A DNA stretch of 64,000 nucleotides from Lobosporangium transversale (GCF_002105155.1 NW_019028980.1:620001-684000), one strand, 5' to 3'. Shown: positions 45,671 to 59,491, counted from the first letter of the stretch. Numbers and translations: made by a program. The notes: generated from the sequence alone by a model not told the origin.

Positions 45671-47269
45671 CATAGAATGTTTATAGTATGTAAAATAAAA
45701 AAGCGGTGCGTGAATGAGTTTACACAAAGTATCAACATTTGTTTCCCGTCATTGGTTACTGCGCCTTTGGAGATTCAGCATGGTTTTGGAGAAAAAATAA
45801 GGCTGTGAACTAAGTTACATTGACTAAAACAAGCTTAAGTGTTCACCATGATGAGTAACAAAAAAGGGGTTTTATTGTTGAAGTAGGTCGAAGCCAGCTA
45901 TTTTTATTAAATCAAATGATAGCACGTATAGAGAAGTCCAAGCAAAATGAGCATCTCTTGTCGCCTCAGCTTCGCCATTCCAGAAGAAAAGGAAAAAGAT
46001 AAACAAAATATAATAGGAGTAAGCAACTCCTCGTCTCAAAATTTGTCTATGTCGAAAACGAAGCAGTACTAACCTCAGAGGTGCACGTCAACTTGTGCAA
46101 GCCCCTCTCTGTTTGCTTGTAGCATGCAATGCACGACAACAACAAAAAATAAAAAACGGTATTGACAAAATAATTGAAACAGTGTCAATGCCTCAGTACA
46201 AGAGAAGCACTGACTCCAAATCTAGACTTTTGACGACTTTTGGCGCCGTAAGGGAAGGAGCTAAAACACTAAAGCGCTGTGCATGTGTAACATGAAATTC
46301 ATTTCCAAAACACTGGATCTTTTAATTTTGTTTTGTTTTGTTTTCTTGTAATGTCGAGACAGTCAGACCCATGATCATACTATGGATCTGCAACCTCATA
46401 ATCGAATTGTTACACAGATGAGTACACTAAAGTACCAAGTCCACACTATTCCACATAGTGCTTCTTGTTGTGTGGCATCGACATCCCCTCAATTGCTTGT
46501 CCTATTTCAGTTTTCAATCCTTGTTCTTTTCTTGTAACGAAGGACTTTGGTCTTTTTTAATCCATAAAAGGATTTCAAACCCCCCTCCACTACAAAGACC
46601 AACCTCGAGTGCTCTTGGTACGACTCCTTAAGACACTTCAACTGCTCACTTGGCCCAACCTCATGGAGTGTTATACGTTGTGATTGTCCACTGAGAGTCC
46701 TATTTTCGTGTACAGGCAGTTCAGCTTTGGGTTGAATGTACATGGCACTTTCAAATCCTATTCTCTTGCCATAAAATTATTAAAATGAAGAATAAGGCAT
46801 GAAAGACTACACTCCCACTCAAAAGAAAAAGAGGACGTGCAGTATCGCCTCTTCTGCAATTAATTTTGGGGGCTTGAGCTTTGCCACGCGAAGTTGGTAG
46901 AACAGTCTTCATCGTGATACTATCTTTGTTTTGAATGAGAAAGGGACGATCTAAAAAAAAAAGAAGGTGTTAGAAAACAAAGAATGGAGGGAGCCCTTTA
47001 ATGTTTAGCATTTATCCCTTTATTGGTCAACGCTATTGTGGTGTCTTATTTGTTTGTATTTCTACAGATAATGAGTCCTATTGTCAAAGGCAAAGTTGAA
47101 TGCTAGCCTTCTGATCTATTTCAGTATTTAAGCGCGCGACATTTTTTTCCTTCCCATCTAATTATCATCTTACAACTTATCCATCCTTTCTGAAGGCAGT
47201 TATACTTTTCTACACACAAACTCGAAAGAGAAATAATAATCATAAAAAACACGCTAAGGCAATCCGATC
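45638..47269. other. Spacer, no supported gene
   Basis: Starts with A31. A minus-strand frame of 78 codons (46743-46507, QRITLHEVGPSEQLKCLKES) begins at an ATG but shows no family motif and no neighbouring exons; it is left unannotated. TATTTAAG near 47128 may be the TATA element of the next gene. Confidence 0.5.
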
Positions 47270-47497
47270 ATGAACCCAACATCGTCAAACAGCTCGACCA
47301 TATTTGAGAGTAGCAAGGCTCTATTCATGTTCTTAGATGAATCCACCTCCAACCGAGTCAAGGCCAATATCAATGACGCATGGAAGAATGAATCTGCAGA
47401 GACCCGTCAGAAATATGAACTTCAAGCAGGCATTGCCAGCCAGTCACTCCCTCAATATAGCTTCAAGCAGCCACAAAAGGATGGAGAATCCAAATAG
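47270..47497 (+). CDS. Small protein with weak resemblance to half an HMG box
   Basis: 75 residues from ATG 47270 to TAG. The central segment LFMFLDESTSNRVKANINDA followed by WKNESAETRQKYELQAGIAS resembles helices 2 and 3 of an HMG box (invariant Trp, then RQKYELQA), but the N-terminal arm and first helix are missing. A TATTTAAG element and a pyrimidine-rich leader about 140 nt upstream support transcription. It may be a truncated HMG protein, a micropeptide, or an unrelated small protein. Confidence 0.45.
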   Translation: MNPTSSNSSTIFESSKALFMFLDESTSNRVKANINDAWKNESAETRQKYELQAGIASQSLPQYSFKQPQKDGESK

Positions 47498-48337
47498 GAT
47501 CGGTTCATAGACAGCATTGTTTTAATTCATAGACAGCGTACAACACAAAATAAAAGCATATGTTTGTCATGTGACATCGAAAATTGTATAAAGCAGCGCC
47601 ATTCGTAAAACTTTGATTCCTCACCATTCCTATCCGGATGGAATCACGTATACTCTAATGAAGGTCTTACTGACGGAGTATATTGCTGACACCATTCAGA
47701 CACAACCCAGTACATTCTTCTTTCTCTTTGGAAAGAAGGATGTGCTAATTTTTGGAAACCCATTATTCTGTTTTAAACGACTCTTTTTTGTTAAAAAACA
47801 GAGTCGTCTTTTTCAGTAATAATTGAACCTATTCTTATTATTACTTATTATTACATATTATTAAAAGGAGCAAATGGGTGAGAGTGAGCATGGGAGAGAT
47901 TATAATTAAAAAAAAAAAAAAAAAAAAAAAAAGTCAAAAGAGAGTGATGGAAAGCTGCAACTATTGCATTGCATCGTTGGATTATTCTTCCAGCTGGAAG
48001 TGGACTAGATGGCTCTGTTCGTTCGAGCAACCCTTTTTTTGGTTTTGAACAGTCACTCAGGAAATAAAAACATTTGACATTTTTTTTTGTGTGCCGCTCG
48101 CTCACTTGCTTCTCTTCTGTTTCGAGAACCAGGCATTGTCGCTCGGGTAGTGGATAAAAGGAGGAAAAAAAAAAAAGACACTATTGCTATCTCTGTCGCT
48201 CTTTCTCGCTTTCTTTCTCTCGACCACTCGACCACTCGACTTCTCGACACAGTCATTGTTTTTAGTGCGTTTTCGCTTCCTGACTTTGCCAACTCATTAC
48301 TTGAACAAACCTGGTTGCCACACTACACAATCTCACC
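47498..48337. other. Spacer with a perfect short hairpin and RPC2 promoter
   Basis: ACGACTC (47777-47783) and GAGTCGT (47801-47807) flank T6-GTT-A6, a stable hairpin followed by CTTTTT. An A25 run lies at about 47908-47932, and CTCGACCACTCGACCACTCGAC direct repeats (48217-48247) sit in the leader of the next gene. No coding region. Confidence 0.55.
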
Positions 48338-51300
48338 ATGATTTCAAAGAATTTGGAAGAAGCAAAGGCTGATGTTAAGTCTAGTTTGAAGGAGGCTCAG
48401 AAGCATGCAGAGGCCTTGTTTGGCAGCAAGGGACTCACAGACCCTATTCCTTCGGTCGAGGTGAGTCAGGATGATAAAAATAAAAAATAAAAAAAAATAA
48501 AAAAATAAAAAAAAAACCAGCAACACAAAAGAGACTCTAACTGCGCCGCCTTCTTTACAAGGCATTACAACGAATCTTCCAACTGACATGGAAAAAAAAA
48601 ATCTGTTTGTATATTTGGAAAAAAACTTTCATAGGATAAATGGAAGCTGCTTCCTGCGTTCTTAAAAGTCAAGGGTTTAGTTAAACAGCACATCGACTCT
48701 TTCAACTATTTTATAAACGTAGATCTGGAAAAGATTATCAAAGCCAATGAGCGGGTCAAATCTGATGTTGACCCTCACTTTTACCTCAAGTACGCAATGT
48801 TCTTGTTGACGATAAGGTTTTTTTCTTTTTTCCTATTAGAGTATACGTATTCGGAATACTATCAAAACTTGGCTAACACGCAGCTTAACGTAACAAATGC
48901 GATTCATTAGATACACCGGAATTAGAGTCGGCGCACCAGAAAGACCAGATCAGGAAGCTATGAATAAATCATATACACCACATGAGTGTCGTCTTCGTGA
49001 TCTCACATACTCTGCCAATATCTATGTCGATGTCGAATATGTCCGTGGTCGCCAGATCGTAAGGCGTAAGGGCGTACCCATTGGAAGAATGCCTATTATG
49101 CTTAGGAGCTCACATTGTGTCCTCACAGGAAAGAACGAAATGGAATTGGCAAAGATGAACGAGTGTCCATTAGATCCAGGTGGATATTTTGTGGTTAAAG
49201 GTGTGGAGAAGGTTATTTTGGTCCAGGAGCAGATGTCAAAGAACCGTATTCTCGTCGATGTAGATCGCAAAGGGTTTGTCCAGGCAGGAGTTACCAGGTA
49301 CGCAGTTTTGCAGTCTTTATATTCTTCGCCATCTATCATCACAATTGCTGGAAAAAATGTCGACAACAGGGATTTAGCACTAAGAATATGCTCAAATATA
49401 TAAAAATATAGTTCTACGATGGAACGTAAATCCAAGACATATGTTGGAACAAAACACGGAAAGATTTATTTAAAACACAACTCAATTTCAGAGGATATTC
49501 CCATTGTTGTGGCACTCAAGGCTATGGGTATGCAGTCAGACAAGGAGATCACACAACTCGTTTGCGGACAGGATTCAAAGTATATCGACAAGTTTTCACT
49601 CAACCTTGAAGAATGCTCAAAGATGAAGATTTTTACTCAACAGCAGGCACTTGACTATATTGGATCAAAGATCAAGTCCCCCAAGCGCGCCTTTACTACA
49701 GGCATCCGTAGACCTCCTGTAAGTCGGCCTTTTTTTTTTTTTTTTTTTTTTTTTTTCATATTCTTTTTGCAAAGAGTAACGGCTTATGATTGCATACTGA
49801 CTAGCTTTCCACTTCTATATCCTATATAGTCTGAAGAGGCACTGGAAGTTTTAGCAACAGTTGTTTTGGCGCACGTAGAGGTCCATGACAACAACTTCAG
49901 ACCCAAATGTATCTACGTGGCGGTAATGACTCGTCGTGTGGTTATGGCCATGCTTCGCGGAGATTTGGTTGATGACCGCGATTATGTTGGAAATAAGCGC
50001 CTTGAGTTGTATGACAGAACCGGGTTATGGATAAAAAAACAATGGTTGAAGTTATAAGATGAAGCATCAAGAGTCTAGATACTGACCATACTTTTCTTGA
50101 AATGTGGCTACACCAATTAGGGCTGGACAATTGTTATCACTCTTGTTTGAAGATTTGTTCAAAAAGTTTAATTCAGACTTGAAGATGAACATCGACAAGG
50201 TACTCAAGAAGCCTAACAGGACTCAGGAATTCGACGTTTATAGTCAGCTGCTCATCCATGGAGATCATATCACTGCAGGATTTGTCCGTGCTATCTCGTC
50301 TGGTAACTGGAGTTTGAAGCGCTTTAAAATGGAGAGAGCTGGTATTACGCAGGTGTTGAGTCGCTTGAGTTTCATTTCAGCATTGGGTATGATGACACGT
50401 ATTTCGTCGCAGTTCGAAAAGACCAGGAAAGTCTCAGGACCAAGAGCTTTGCAGCCCTCTCAATGGGGAATGCTGTGTCCCTCTGATACACCAGAGGGAG
50501 AGGCCTGTGGTCTTGTCAAGAACTTGGCGCTCATGACACACATTACTGTGGATGACGAAGAAGAACCTCTCGTCAAACTAGCTTTCATCCTTGGTGTAGA
50601 AGGTATATATATTGATTGTTTTTTGTTCTTTTTATATTCTTATCTTCACAAAACCACTCTTCATGTTTCTACACAGTTGCTATTTGTATTAGTTGCCTTT
50701 GCTTACAATTCTTTTACTCGAATAACCATATAGATGTGTCATTGCTTACGGGGCCAGAGTTATACCTGCCTGATACTTTCCTGGTTTTCCTGAACGGAAA
50801 TATTCTGGGAATCACGCGCCATAGTAAGCAATTTGTTGCGGCTTTTCGCCGCATGCGAAGAGCCGGCCGCATCTCAGAATTTGTCAGCATTTTTATCAGT
50901 GATCATCACAATTCTGTTCATATTTCATGCGATGGTGGACGCATTTGCCGGCCATTGATCATCGTTGAAAACGGCAAGTCGAGAGTCAAGTCAGAGCATA
51001 TTGTACAACTTTCTGCAGGCAAACTCGCTTTTGATGATTTTTTGCGCCTTGGACTGATCGAGTATCTGGATGTTAATGAGGAAAGCGATTCCAACATTGC
51101 ACTATACGAACGTGAGATTATCCCTCAGTCGACTCATGTTGAAATTGAGCCCTTCACCATTCTTGGAGCTGTCGCTGGATTGATTCCTTATCCACATCAT
51201 AACCAGTCACCCCGTAACACATACCAGTGTGCTATGGGTAAGCAAGCCATTGGAGCCATTGGCTACAACCAATTTAATCGTATCGACACATTGCTGTACC

Positions 51301-52687
51301 TCATGGTTTATCCTCAACAGCCTATGGTCAAGACCAAGACGATCGAGATGATTGGATATGATAAATTGCCTGCAGGACAGAATGCTACGGTCGCAGTCAT
51401 GTCCAATTCTGGTTATGACATTGAGGATGCGCTTGTTTTGAATAAGGCGTCGCTAGATCGCGGATATGGTCGATGCCAGGTGCTTCGTAAATATGCCACA
51501 TTACTTCGACAGTATCCCAATGGAAGCTATGATCGCCTCGCAGATCCACCAGTTCATCCGGACGATCCCAGCATTGTTCAGGATAAGTTTGATGTGCTGG
51601 ATAAGGATGGTATTGCCTCAGTTGGAGAAAGGATCAAGCCTGGTCAAGTCTATATCAACAAACAGATGCCTACTAACACTAGCTCAGATATCGGTGTCAA
51701 TTCGCGTGACCCAACAGCCAATGCATACAAGAATGCGCCCATGTCATATAAGAGCGCCATGGAGGGTTATGTAGATAAAGTTTTGATGACAACCACCGAG
51801 AATGATCAGACGTTGATCAAGGCGCTTATTCGGCAGACTCGTCGTCCTGAATTGGGAGACAAGTTCTCGTCACGTCACGGACAAAAGGGAGTCTGTGGTA
51901 TCATTATTCAGCAGGAGGACATGCCATTCTCAGACCTGGGTATCTGCCCAGATGTCATCATGAACCCTCATGGTTTCCCATCTCGTATGACGGTCGGGAA
52001 GATGATTGAGTTGTTGGCAGGCAAGGCGGGGGTTTTAAAGGGAGAATTGCAGTATGGAACTGCGTTCGGTGGATCCAAGGTTGAAGACATGAGTCGCATT
52101 TTGATCGAAAACGGATTCTCATACTCTGGAAAAGATTTTGTGACGAGTGGAGTTACTGGAGAGCCATTGTCAGCATATATCTATTTTGGACCTGTCTATT
52201 ACCAAAAATTGAAGCATATGGTTATGGACAAGATGCACTCACGTTCTCGTGGTCCTCGTGCAGTATTGACTCGTCAGCCAACAGAAGGTCGTTCCAGAGA
52301 TGGTGGTTTGCGTCTCGGAGAGATGGAGAGAGGTAAGCATGTCTACCAATGGCTTTGTGACAATAATTCACAGTGCTGCAAGCTTATTATTTTAACCTTT
52401 TTTTTTTTTTTTTTTTTTTTTTTTACCTTGGTTGTTTGACTATAGATTGCTTAATTGGTTATGGAGCCAGTATGCTTTTGCTGGAACGTTTGATGATTTC
52501 ATCCGATATTTTTGAGATTCATGTTTGTGAGATGTGTGGTTTGTTGGGATACGCAGGCTGGTGCCAGCACTGTAAGAGTTCGAAGGGTATGGCTAAGATG
52601 CAGATCCCATATGCATGCAAGCTTCTATTCCAGGAACTACAATCCATGAACGTCATCCCCCGTCTGCAGCTCGAGAATGTCTTTTAA
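48338..52687 (+). CDS. RPC2: RNA polymerase III second-largest subunit (RPC2/POLR3B)
   Basis: Catalytic-core subunit of RNA polymerase III, which makes tRNAs and 5S rRNA. Eight exons close in phase: 48338-48460, 48635-48789, 48911-49297, 49412-49718, 49830-50008, 50121-50602, 50734-52332 and 52446-52687, total 1,157 residues. Landmarks: [57 protein letters not shown], the fork region [36 protein letters not shown] (near residue 767), [24 protein letters not shown], and the C-terminal zinc finger [17 protein letters not shown] (from about residue 1106). Pol III rather than I or II is indicated by the [13 protein letters not shown] and N-terminal [19 protein letters not shown] segments. Introns carry T26 runs. 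Length is normal. Confidence 0.95.
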
Positions 52688-54934
52688 AAAAATTAGAAAA
52701 ATAAAATTGCATTGTACTGCATATTTCTAGCATTTACAACATGACATTCACCCTGACAATATTACAGAATACTTCATTGCCAACTTGGACCTTATTTGAA
52801 AAGTAAGAGAACGCTTCATGTGTTGCACAAAATTTCGTCCAAAAATAATTGCTGCAAAGCGAAAGTCATGAACAAGGTGAACCATAACCATAATTTTCGT
52901 GAAATAAATGGGTGATCGAGTTTCTTGACTTTTAAAAGTTTGTTTATTAAGCACCATAGTCATCTTCACCATCGTTGCTCGTTGTGGTTGTTTCCGCCAC
53001 TATCACCCTTCAATCCTCGAGACGAGTTTAGTAGTATAGGGCTTATATCTTGGCCCGTCATCAACACGCAAAGAAAAATCAAAGGCGAATAGACATGAGA
53101 TGGAAGAATAATCGAATGCTTGTCAGGCATCTTATATCCCAAAATCAGCTCAAAAGTCAATGTCTCCCGTATTTTATCAACGCCTCCTTTTTGTTGCTCT
53201 CACCGTCAAACAGTGTATGTACTGTTATCTGAAGAGCTTGAAGCTGTTTTCAAAGGTGTATTTTTTTTATGGGCTCATTCATATTTTTATGAGTGACGTT
53301 TATGAGCTATCGTTAGAGGCTGAGCTCAACAATCATGGGCTGGAGTAGGCTCGTCACCAGTCTGAGGACGAGCCTAGGGCTGGAGATTGTCAGAAGGACA
53401 TCCGGCCTCGGCAAAACTAGCGGTAGCAGGAAGCCTCCTTAAGAGTCACTTTAGCGACTATGGCACAAATACGATTTTCTTACCAAAATCATACCACGAC
53501 TCCTTGATAAAGGGATGGTCGTTTTCGTTCACTTCACATGCACTTGATGAGACTTGTCACTTTTCCAGAAAGTCCCATGCTCAGGGTTTTTGGAGGTCTA
53601 CTTTGCTGTCAGTCGTAACCAGATTTTCAAACTTCCAGTTAGTGCTTCTCTTTGAGGGCAGGGATGATCTTGTGCAGCCATTCATCGTGGACTTTGATGA
53701 ATTGATGGCTATAGGAAGGTCAAGGAGTCGCGAAACTTCGAGGATGTCGTCAAGAAGGTATTGCGCAATATGAAAAGTGGATGTTGCTTTATGTCATCAA
53801 GGCCTGTTCATGAAAGGGCTCAGCATAGAAACATGAAAAGGAAAAAATACAAAGTGGGTGGTACGACGGTAAAGGGCATTGGTCGGAGTGGGGTAAAGAA
53901 ATATGCTCGATGACGATATATTTCTTGGGCGGGAAGGAAAAAAAAGGAATAACCCTGCATTAAAAAAAAATACAAAAATGAATGTCCTCTTCGACTAATG
54001 ACATATGATTCTATCGAGTGTAGAATGCTTTATTTTGGTTATTGGAAGGAATAGCAATAAGGGCAATGGAGACAGCAAAGACGCGTAGCATTGGTCAAGG
54101 ATGTATAAATTTGGAGGAAGCTAGCGGAGCCAAGTTTATTACTTATTAACCCTTCCCACTTGCCATTCGTTGTATGAGTAAATTGTACATGCTAGTCTAG
54201 CTTGACAAAAGCAAGAACATTTATAAATCTTTTAATATTAATGTATACAGTCCAACATTTTCGAAGCTTAAAGTCTCCATTTGCAAGCAAGGAAAAAAAG
54301 ACAAGCGTGACCCAACGAAGGTTGCCACAGGGCTCTCACACAGAAACATGCACAACAACTGGACCCACCCATCAAGATTGAATCGATTTCCTGTATCCGC
54401 ACACATTTTCGCGTTGTCAAAATAGTAGCTCCCTTTTCTTTTTTCTTACTTAATTTCATCTTCTTTGTACATGTTCATGTACTGTCTCCTGATTTTTTTT
54501 TTTTTTTTTACAAGAGCGATAAATAAGATATCAGGAGAGTAAATGGTAGATATGAAGGAGTAACGAACATTAGCAATGCATATTGTAATTATAACGTGTC
54601 CTTGTTGTCTATCGCAGAAAAGAAAAGAAAGGACGACCTCACGGTTGCCTGAAAAAAATTGGACATGCTTTTTGTACACCAGTTTTGTTGTTTACAACCT
54701 CTGCTATTCGATAAATGCATTTGTGTTGACCTCAATGCGGTCCAATGCTTTTTTTGCAGTGCAATCCAATGAGAGCTGTCTTCCTCTCTCTTCTAATGCT
54801 TGAGTCTGGTTCTATTGTTTCTACTAGTTCGTTTCTAGCTGAACTGCATGATGGACTTTTCCTTGCGATGCAGTCTAAGCGCGTTCTTCCAACTCACAGC
54901 TAAAACCCTGCTCTATCGTCACACATCCTTTCCA

Positions 54935-54965
<31 letters not shown>

Positions 54966-55537
54966 CTGCATTCTTCATCGCATGTAATCTTTTTTATTAC
55001 ATTACTCCATTTGTGAAATACTTCTTTAGACTCTTTCTGTTTTTCTCTCCCACGCCCTTTCATACCCTTACTTATCCATCATTTTATTCTCTTGTACAAA
55101 ATCTCCACAGACAAACGCCCACCTTTTTTTTGTATCCCCATTCTGTCGCTTGAAATTAAAGTTCGTTACCAATCACCTCAACCTGTCATCATCAGTCCGC
55201 ACGACGCCCTACTATCCTCTCTGTCTTCACCTTCTATCACTTCTTTCACACCACTTTGTTCTCTCGCCTTCTGTATTGTCAAAAGAAGAGGAAAGAAAGA
55301 AGAAATAGATACGTATACCAGAAGGTCTGCATTTATACATTTATCGTAAACGATCGCAAGAGAGAGGACAAGCGCAATTGTGTGCGTCTTTGTGTGCGCA
55401 TGAACAAGTGAAAGCGGGTGTGAGAAAGGTGAACCCGTTTACATTGACTATTAGATCATAAAGTACCAAGCAAAACCATCGAAGAGAGAGAAGAAAAAGG
55501 AAGATCGAAATAAAAATAAGAAAGAATAGAAAAAGAC
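52688..55537. other. Long gene-poor spacer
   Basis: No intact gene found. At 53387-53773 (plus) a frame of 129 codons without ATG reads FLPKSYHDSLIKGWSFSF and GFWRSTLLSVVTRFSNF; it could be a decayed multi-copy gene, unidentified. A 9-bp inverted repeat AGGCTCGTC/GACGAGCCT lies at 53347-53375. T27 occurs at about 54939-54965. CT-rich leader sequence from about 55030 probably belongs to the next gene. Confidence 0.5.
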
Positions 55538-55582
55538 ATGAGTCTGGCGCTTTTGCCATGCCAACAGCAGCAGTATCTCTGA
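55538..55582 (+). promoter_or_regulatory. Upstream ORF overlapping the next start codon
   Basis: ATG 55538 opens a 14-codon frame (MSLALLPCQQQQYL) that ends at TGA 55580-55582, past the main start at 55558 and in another frame. Scanning ribosomes would have to leak past it or reinitiate. Confidence 0.5.
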
Positions 55583-56499
55583 CCGTAACGAACTCTCCTC
55601 GCCGTATATCCTCCACCTCTACTTCATCCTCATCGTCTTCTGCCTCAACTTGCTCTTCTACTTTCCGTACAAACTCCAAAGACTCGCCACCCTCGTCATC
55701 TGGAAGTGACAGTGGAGGAGGAAAACAAAGCGAAGGCGAAGGAGGATGGAGAAGACGAGGAACTACAACAACAGCAACAGCAACGACGACGGCAACAGCA
55801 ACAGCAGCAACAGCAGCAAGTGCAGGGACAGTGTCACGGTTCAAGTTATCTAAGCTCCTCCATCTTCCACTTCATCATCAATCAAGTCGTTCTGAACAGA
55901 ATGAAGTACAGCCGCCGTTATCACCACGACAACAACATTATCAGTACCTTCAACAGCAATCATTGAACTCTCACTCATACCACGCTTATAACCATCATGG
56001 CCGTCCACAACATCAACATCACGACCACGGGCGCCAGCACAGGTCAAAATACCATAGCTCGGCCGCTCGATTTCGACGGGGTAATTTCTTTGGGTTCCTG
56101 CAGTCATATTACCATGTCTTTCATCGACAGCTACAAGACTCAACAGACCCAGCAACGGATAAAGATGCATCGTTAGCCCATTCGTCTTTCGATGGCGATA
56201 GTGACAAAGATATAGACATTGATAGAGACCAAGATAGAGATGGACATTCCAAGAAACCTAATGCTATGACCTCCCCACGATTGCCTGTTCGCTCTATGCT
56301 GTCCTCACTACAATTTGGCAGGAGCAACGGCAATACCAAGACCAACTATAAAGGTGGTGGTAAGAACATGACCCCGCCTACGTTGGCAGTGCATCCAGGA
56401 TACAATGTAAGACATCCTTTCTTTGTTTGAGCGATTTGGATTGTCTCTTTCCTTTTTGTCTGTGTTCATATTTGATAACGCAGGATGCGCTTTGTCCAC

Positions 56500-56535
<36 letters not shown>

Positions 56536-59491
56536 GCCGTTGCTATTGCTCTTGTATTAAACCAAGGCCACCATTTCAGACTTTCGACCGCACGCAACCA
56601 TTGACTCTACACTCTCTGATTCTCCACCAACGAAAATCACAGAGATTATTTTTGACCAGCATAGCAGATATGCTGCCTCTTCTTCTGCTGCCGCCATCGC
56701 TGACTCTCATCATCACCAATTGCTTCTTGAGTTACAACAACCGCAGTCGCAAGATGTAACTTCGTCATTATCGACCACAATTCCATCAACAACCGCGCTA
56801 GTGGTTGCTGCGCCTATCGGTACTAATTCAAGTAATACAAAGCTCACTACACATGCTAATGTTAATAATATTGCCAGTGATTCATTATCCCCGAAAGAGA
56901 TTGTAACCGTGACGACGACAATAACAGATACAAACACCAATCCTTCTCTTTTCACACCGTCATCATCATCACCATCACCATTACAAATCAACTCTAATAA
57001 CAACGCTGATAACAGCACAAAAATCAGTAGTGGTCTTAAAGCAACGTTGCGTCCGCTCAGTTTATTGAGCGGTAGTAACAAAAATAGCAAAAGCACTAGA
57101 ACACCTCAGCTATCATCAATCATCCCTTCATCATTCATCTCCTCTGTGACATCCTCGACTGTGACAACGGAACCAATAGTCTTACCATCTAGACAGAATG
57201 CCGTTCCACTCCCGTCTAGAAGAACCCGTCGCTCAAAAACAGGACCACCCTTACCATTAATTCAACAACAACAGCAGCAACAACTACAGGGCCAAGGCAG
57301 TGATCAACCATCTTTACCGTCCACTTCAACCTCCTTCTCTTCACCTTCTAAACACATTACTAGAGCATTGGAGGCTGGAGCAAAGAAGATTGGGCTTTTA
57401 AAAAAGAAAAGGACAACGATACCCACTCACTACTTGTCATTGCCTGTTGGAGGGATAGCCTCTGCTGCTGTTTCAGAAGCAAGTGGGATGTATGCGCTAC
57501 ACTCAGAGGATCTTTCTGTCACAGAGTTTGCAAAACTAGCAGGAATCACCATTCTGCCGGATATTGAGAATGATAGCGACAATTATAACAGTGTACTCAG
57601 CTCGTTTCAGTATCATAATGTTGACGACACTATTGCTTCGAACAGCGTGGAAGAAGGAGCCGATGGTAGTAGCGGGAGTGGCCACCCGTCAACGGGCGAA
57701 AGTAGCAGTAGCGGTAGTAGCCATTTAATCAAGGCCATGATCCCTGGATCAGACTCTGGAAACACAATGGACTCGGATAGGCAGCTGACGACTGACAGTA
57801 TGATCAGCAATCAGAGTTTCCTGAGGAAAGTCAACATTTGGGATCCTCAGTTCTGGACCAACCCTCGCGATGGCATCACTGGTACCACTGGAGCTTTTCA
57901 AGCAGTATCACGGCCTTCTTCATCGCCACCTATATTACTGTCAACGATGTCCGTCTCTTCCAGCGCGCCTCCATCACCAATGTTCTTACCTATGGCACAA
58001 ATGCCCTTCAATATCCCAGCGTTGGTCAGACAGCCACCTACACCAGCAGAGTCAGATAACGACAATATCGTATGGAGTAGTGGCGATAGTAAAAAGGTTG
58101 AGGATGATTGGTCCAGTGCCAAGACCTCGGCTCAGGTGCGCAGGAACTCTTTCACGTCGGATGGACTGTGTTCAGGAGATGGAGCTGAAGGAGGGACATT
58201 GACAACAACTAAATTTAAGAGAGAGCGTGCACGCACTACGAGTGGCACTAGTATTACTCTCCGACGTGTCGATGAGATGCCCAACCCCCCAAAGGATGCA
58301 GCAGAACTCTCGAGAGATCTTACCCGGCGATGTCCGTTCACGTCATTGACAGCCGTTGCTATTGAGCTAGGGGGTAGCGAACAAGAGACTCAACAAAGAG
58401 AAGGGCCTGCCAATCGGTCTGAAGCCTCTCTTAATCAGGCAAGGGGCAACAGTACTACTCATTTAGAACCATCTTTGCCAGATCAGGCCATTGTCCCCTC
58501 TAGATCTCAACAACAACAACGCTCACATCCACATCATGTCCCTGCTCATACCGTAGCACTACATGCACTTCAGCCTTCGAGATGTAAGAATACTTTACTA
58601 CAGAGTTGTGGTAGTGGTAGCAGCAGTGGTCTTCCACGATTACCAGGGGGCACTTCTAGGAATCGTTCATCTTCGCCTTCACCTTTGTCACGACAGATCA
58701 ACTTGGACTCTCCACAAGAGGAAAAAGAGGAGTTTGATTTTCAGTCATCAACAACATCAGAAGCAGGAACATCATCCGTAACAGGGTTTGTACCGACTAC
58801 TACCACTGTTATTACGGATACCACTGTTGCTACTAGATCGTTCACTCTCAACCCATCATCAATGGCTATGGCCATGTATCGGCAACGGACACAGTCCTTA
58901 CCCACCTTGTTCTTGCCGGATCCACAGAATGTTGCTGCTACTGTTCCTGCCAGTGATACACTCTCGTCGCTGACAGCGTCAACACCATTTACATCTGTGA
59001 CCCCTCTTGCATCAGGCTCGGTGGAGCGTAGGCCGTCAACATCGACATCAACGTTAGCTAGCTCCAAGCCGAAACGTACGTTTGAACCTGGAACCAAGGT
59101 CGGGAGATTTACGCTGGTGAAGGAGCAATGCACTAGACATGTTGATATTCTTCGAGCACAGGAGGAAGAGCTACGACTACAAAATCAATCAACGCCATCA
59201 TCTCGCCGTATATCTACGATTAGTTTAATGTCTTCTTCGTCATCTTCGTTAGCTGTATTTGGACCAGAAGATCAAGAACATCATAATATAGTGGGCGCCT
59301 CGGATGAATGCAAGCATGGAGAGGATGAAAAATCACAAAAAGAAGGGAGCTGGATGAATGATAGCCTAGTAATGAAGTCAGAAGAGAATGTAGTAGTCTT
59401 TCAGCGCAAGAAGACCAGACGATCACTCCCAGTGAATCCACAACAACGATACTCGAACCCAAATCCAGACTCAAGTTCACAATTGCAATAG
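55558..59491 (+). CDS. Large disordered Ser/Thr-rich protein of unknown function
   Basis: Exons 55558-56406 and 56567-59491 join in phase to 1,257 residues; the 160-nt intron holds a T32 run. Composition is extreme: Ser, Thr, Pro, Gln and Asn with poly-Ser, poly-Gln and Thr/Ala runs. Short islands look conserved: ARFRRGNFFGFLQSYYHVFH, TRALEAGAKKIGLLKKKR, a stretch near SEDLSVTEFAKLAGITILPD, NIWDPQFWTNPRDG, and near the C-terminus GTKVGRFTLVKEQCTRHVDI with an acidic coiled extension. These suggest a scaffold or signalling protein with linear motifs; many RRxS-type sites could be phosphorylated. No named domain is visible. The start at 55558 is the first ATG of the long frame. Confidence 0.7.

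Noticed and set aside
46507-46743. 78-codon minus-strand ATG frame
   Set aside because: No motif, no neighbouring exons and no promoter signal; similar to chance frames in this spacer.
48087-48341. Frame upstream of RPC2
   Set aside because: It lies in the CT/TCGAC-rich leader of the RPC2 gene and has no family motif.
53387-53773. Open frame of 129 codons in the long spacer
   Set aside because: It begins with TTG, has no recognised family and no spliced partner; kept only as a remark in the spacer entry.
56713-57096. Antisense frames opposite the large disordered protein
   Set aside because: They are mirror images of Ser/Thr/Asn codon runs on the sense strand, as expected from simple repeats.
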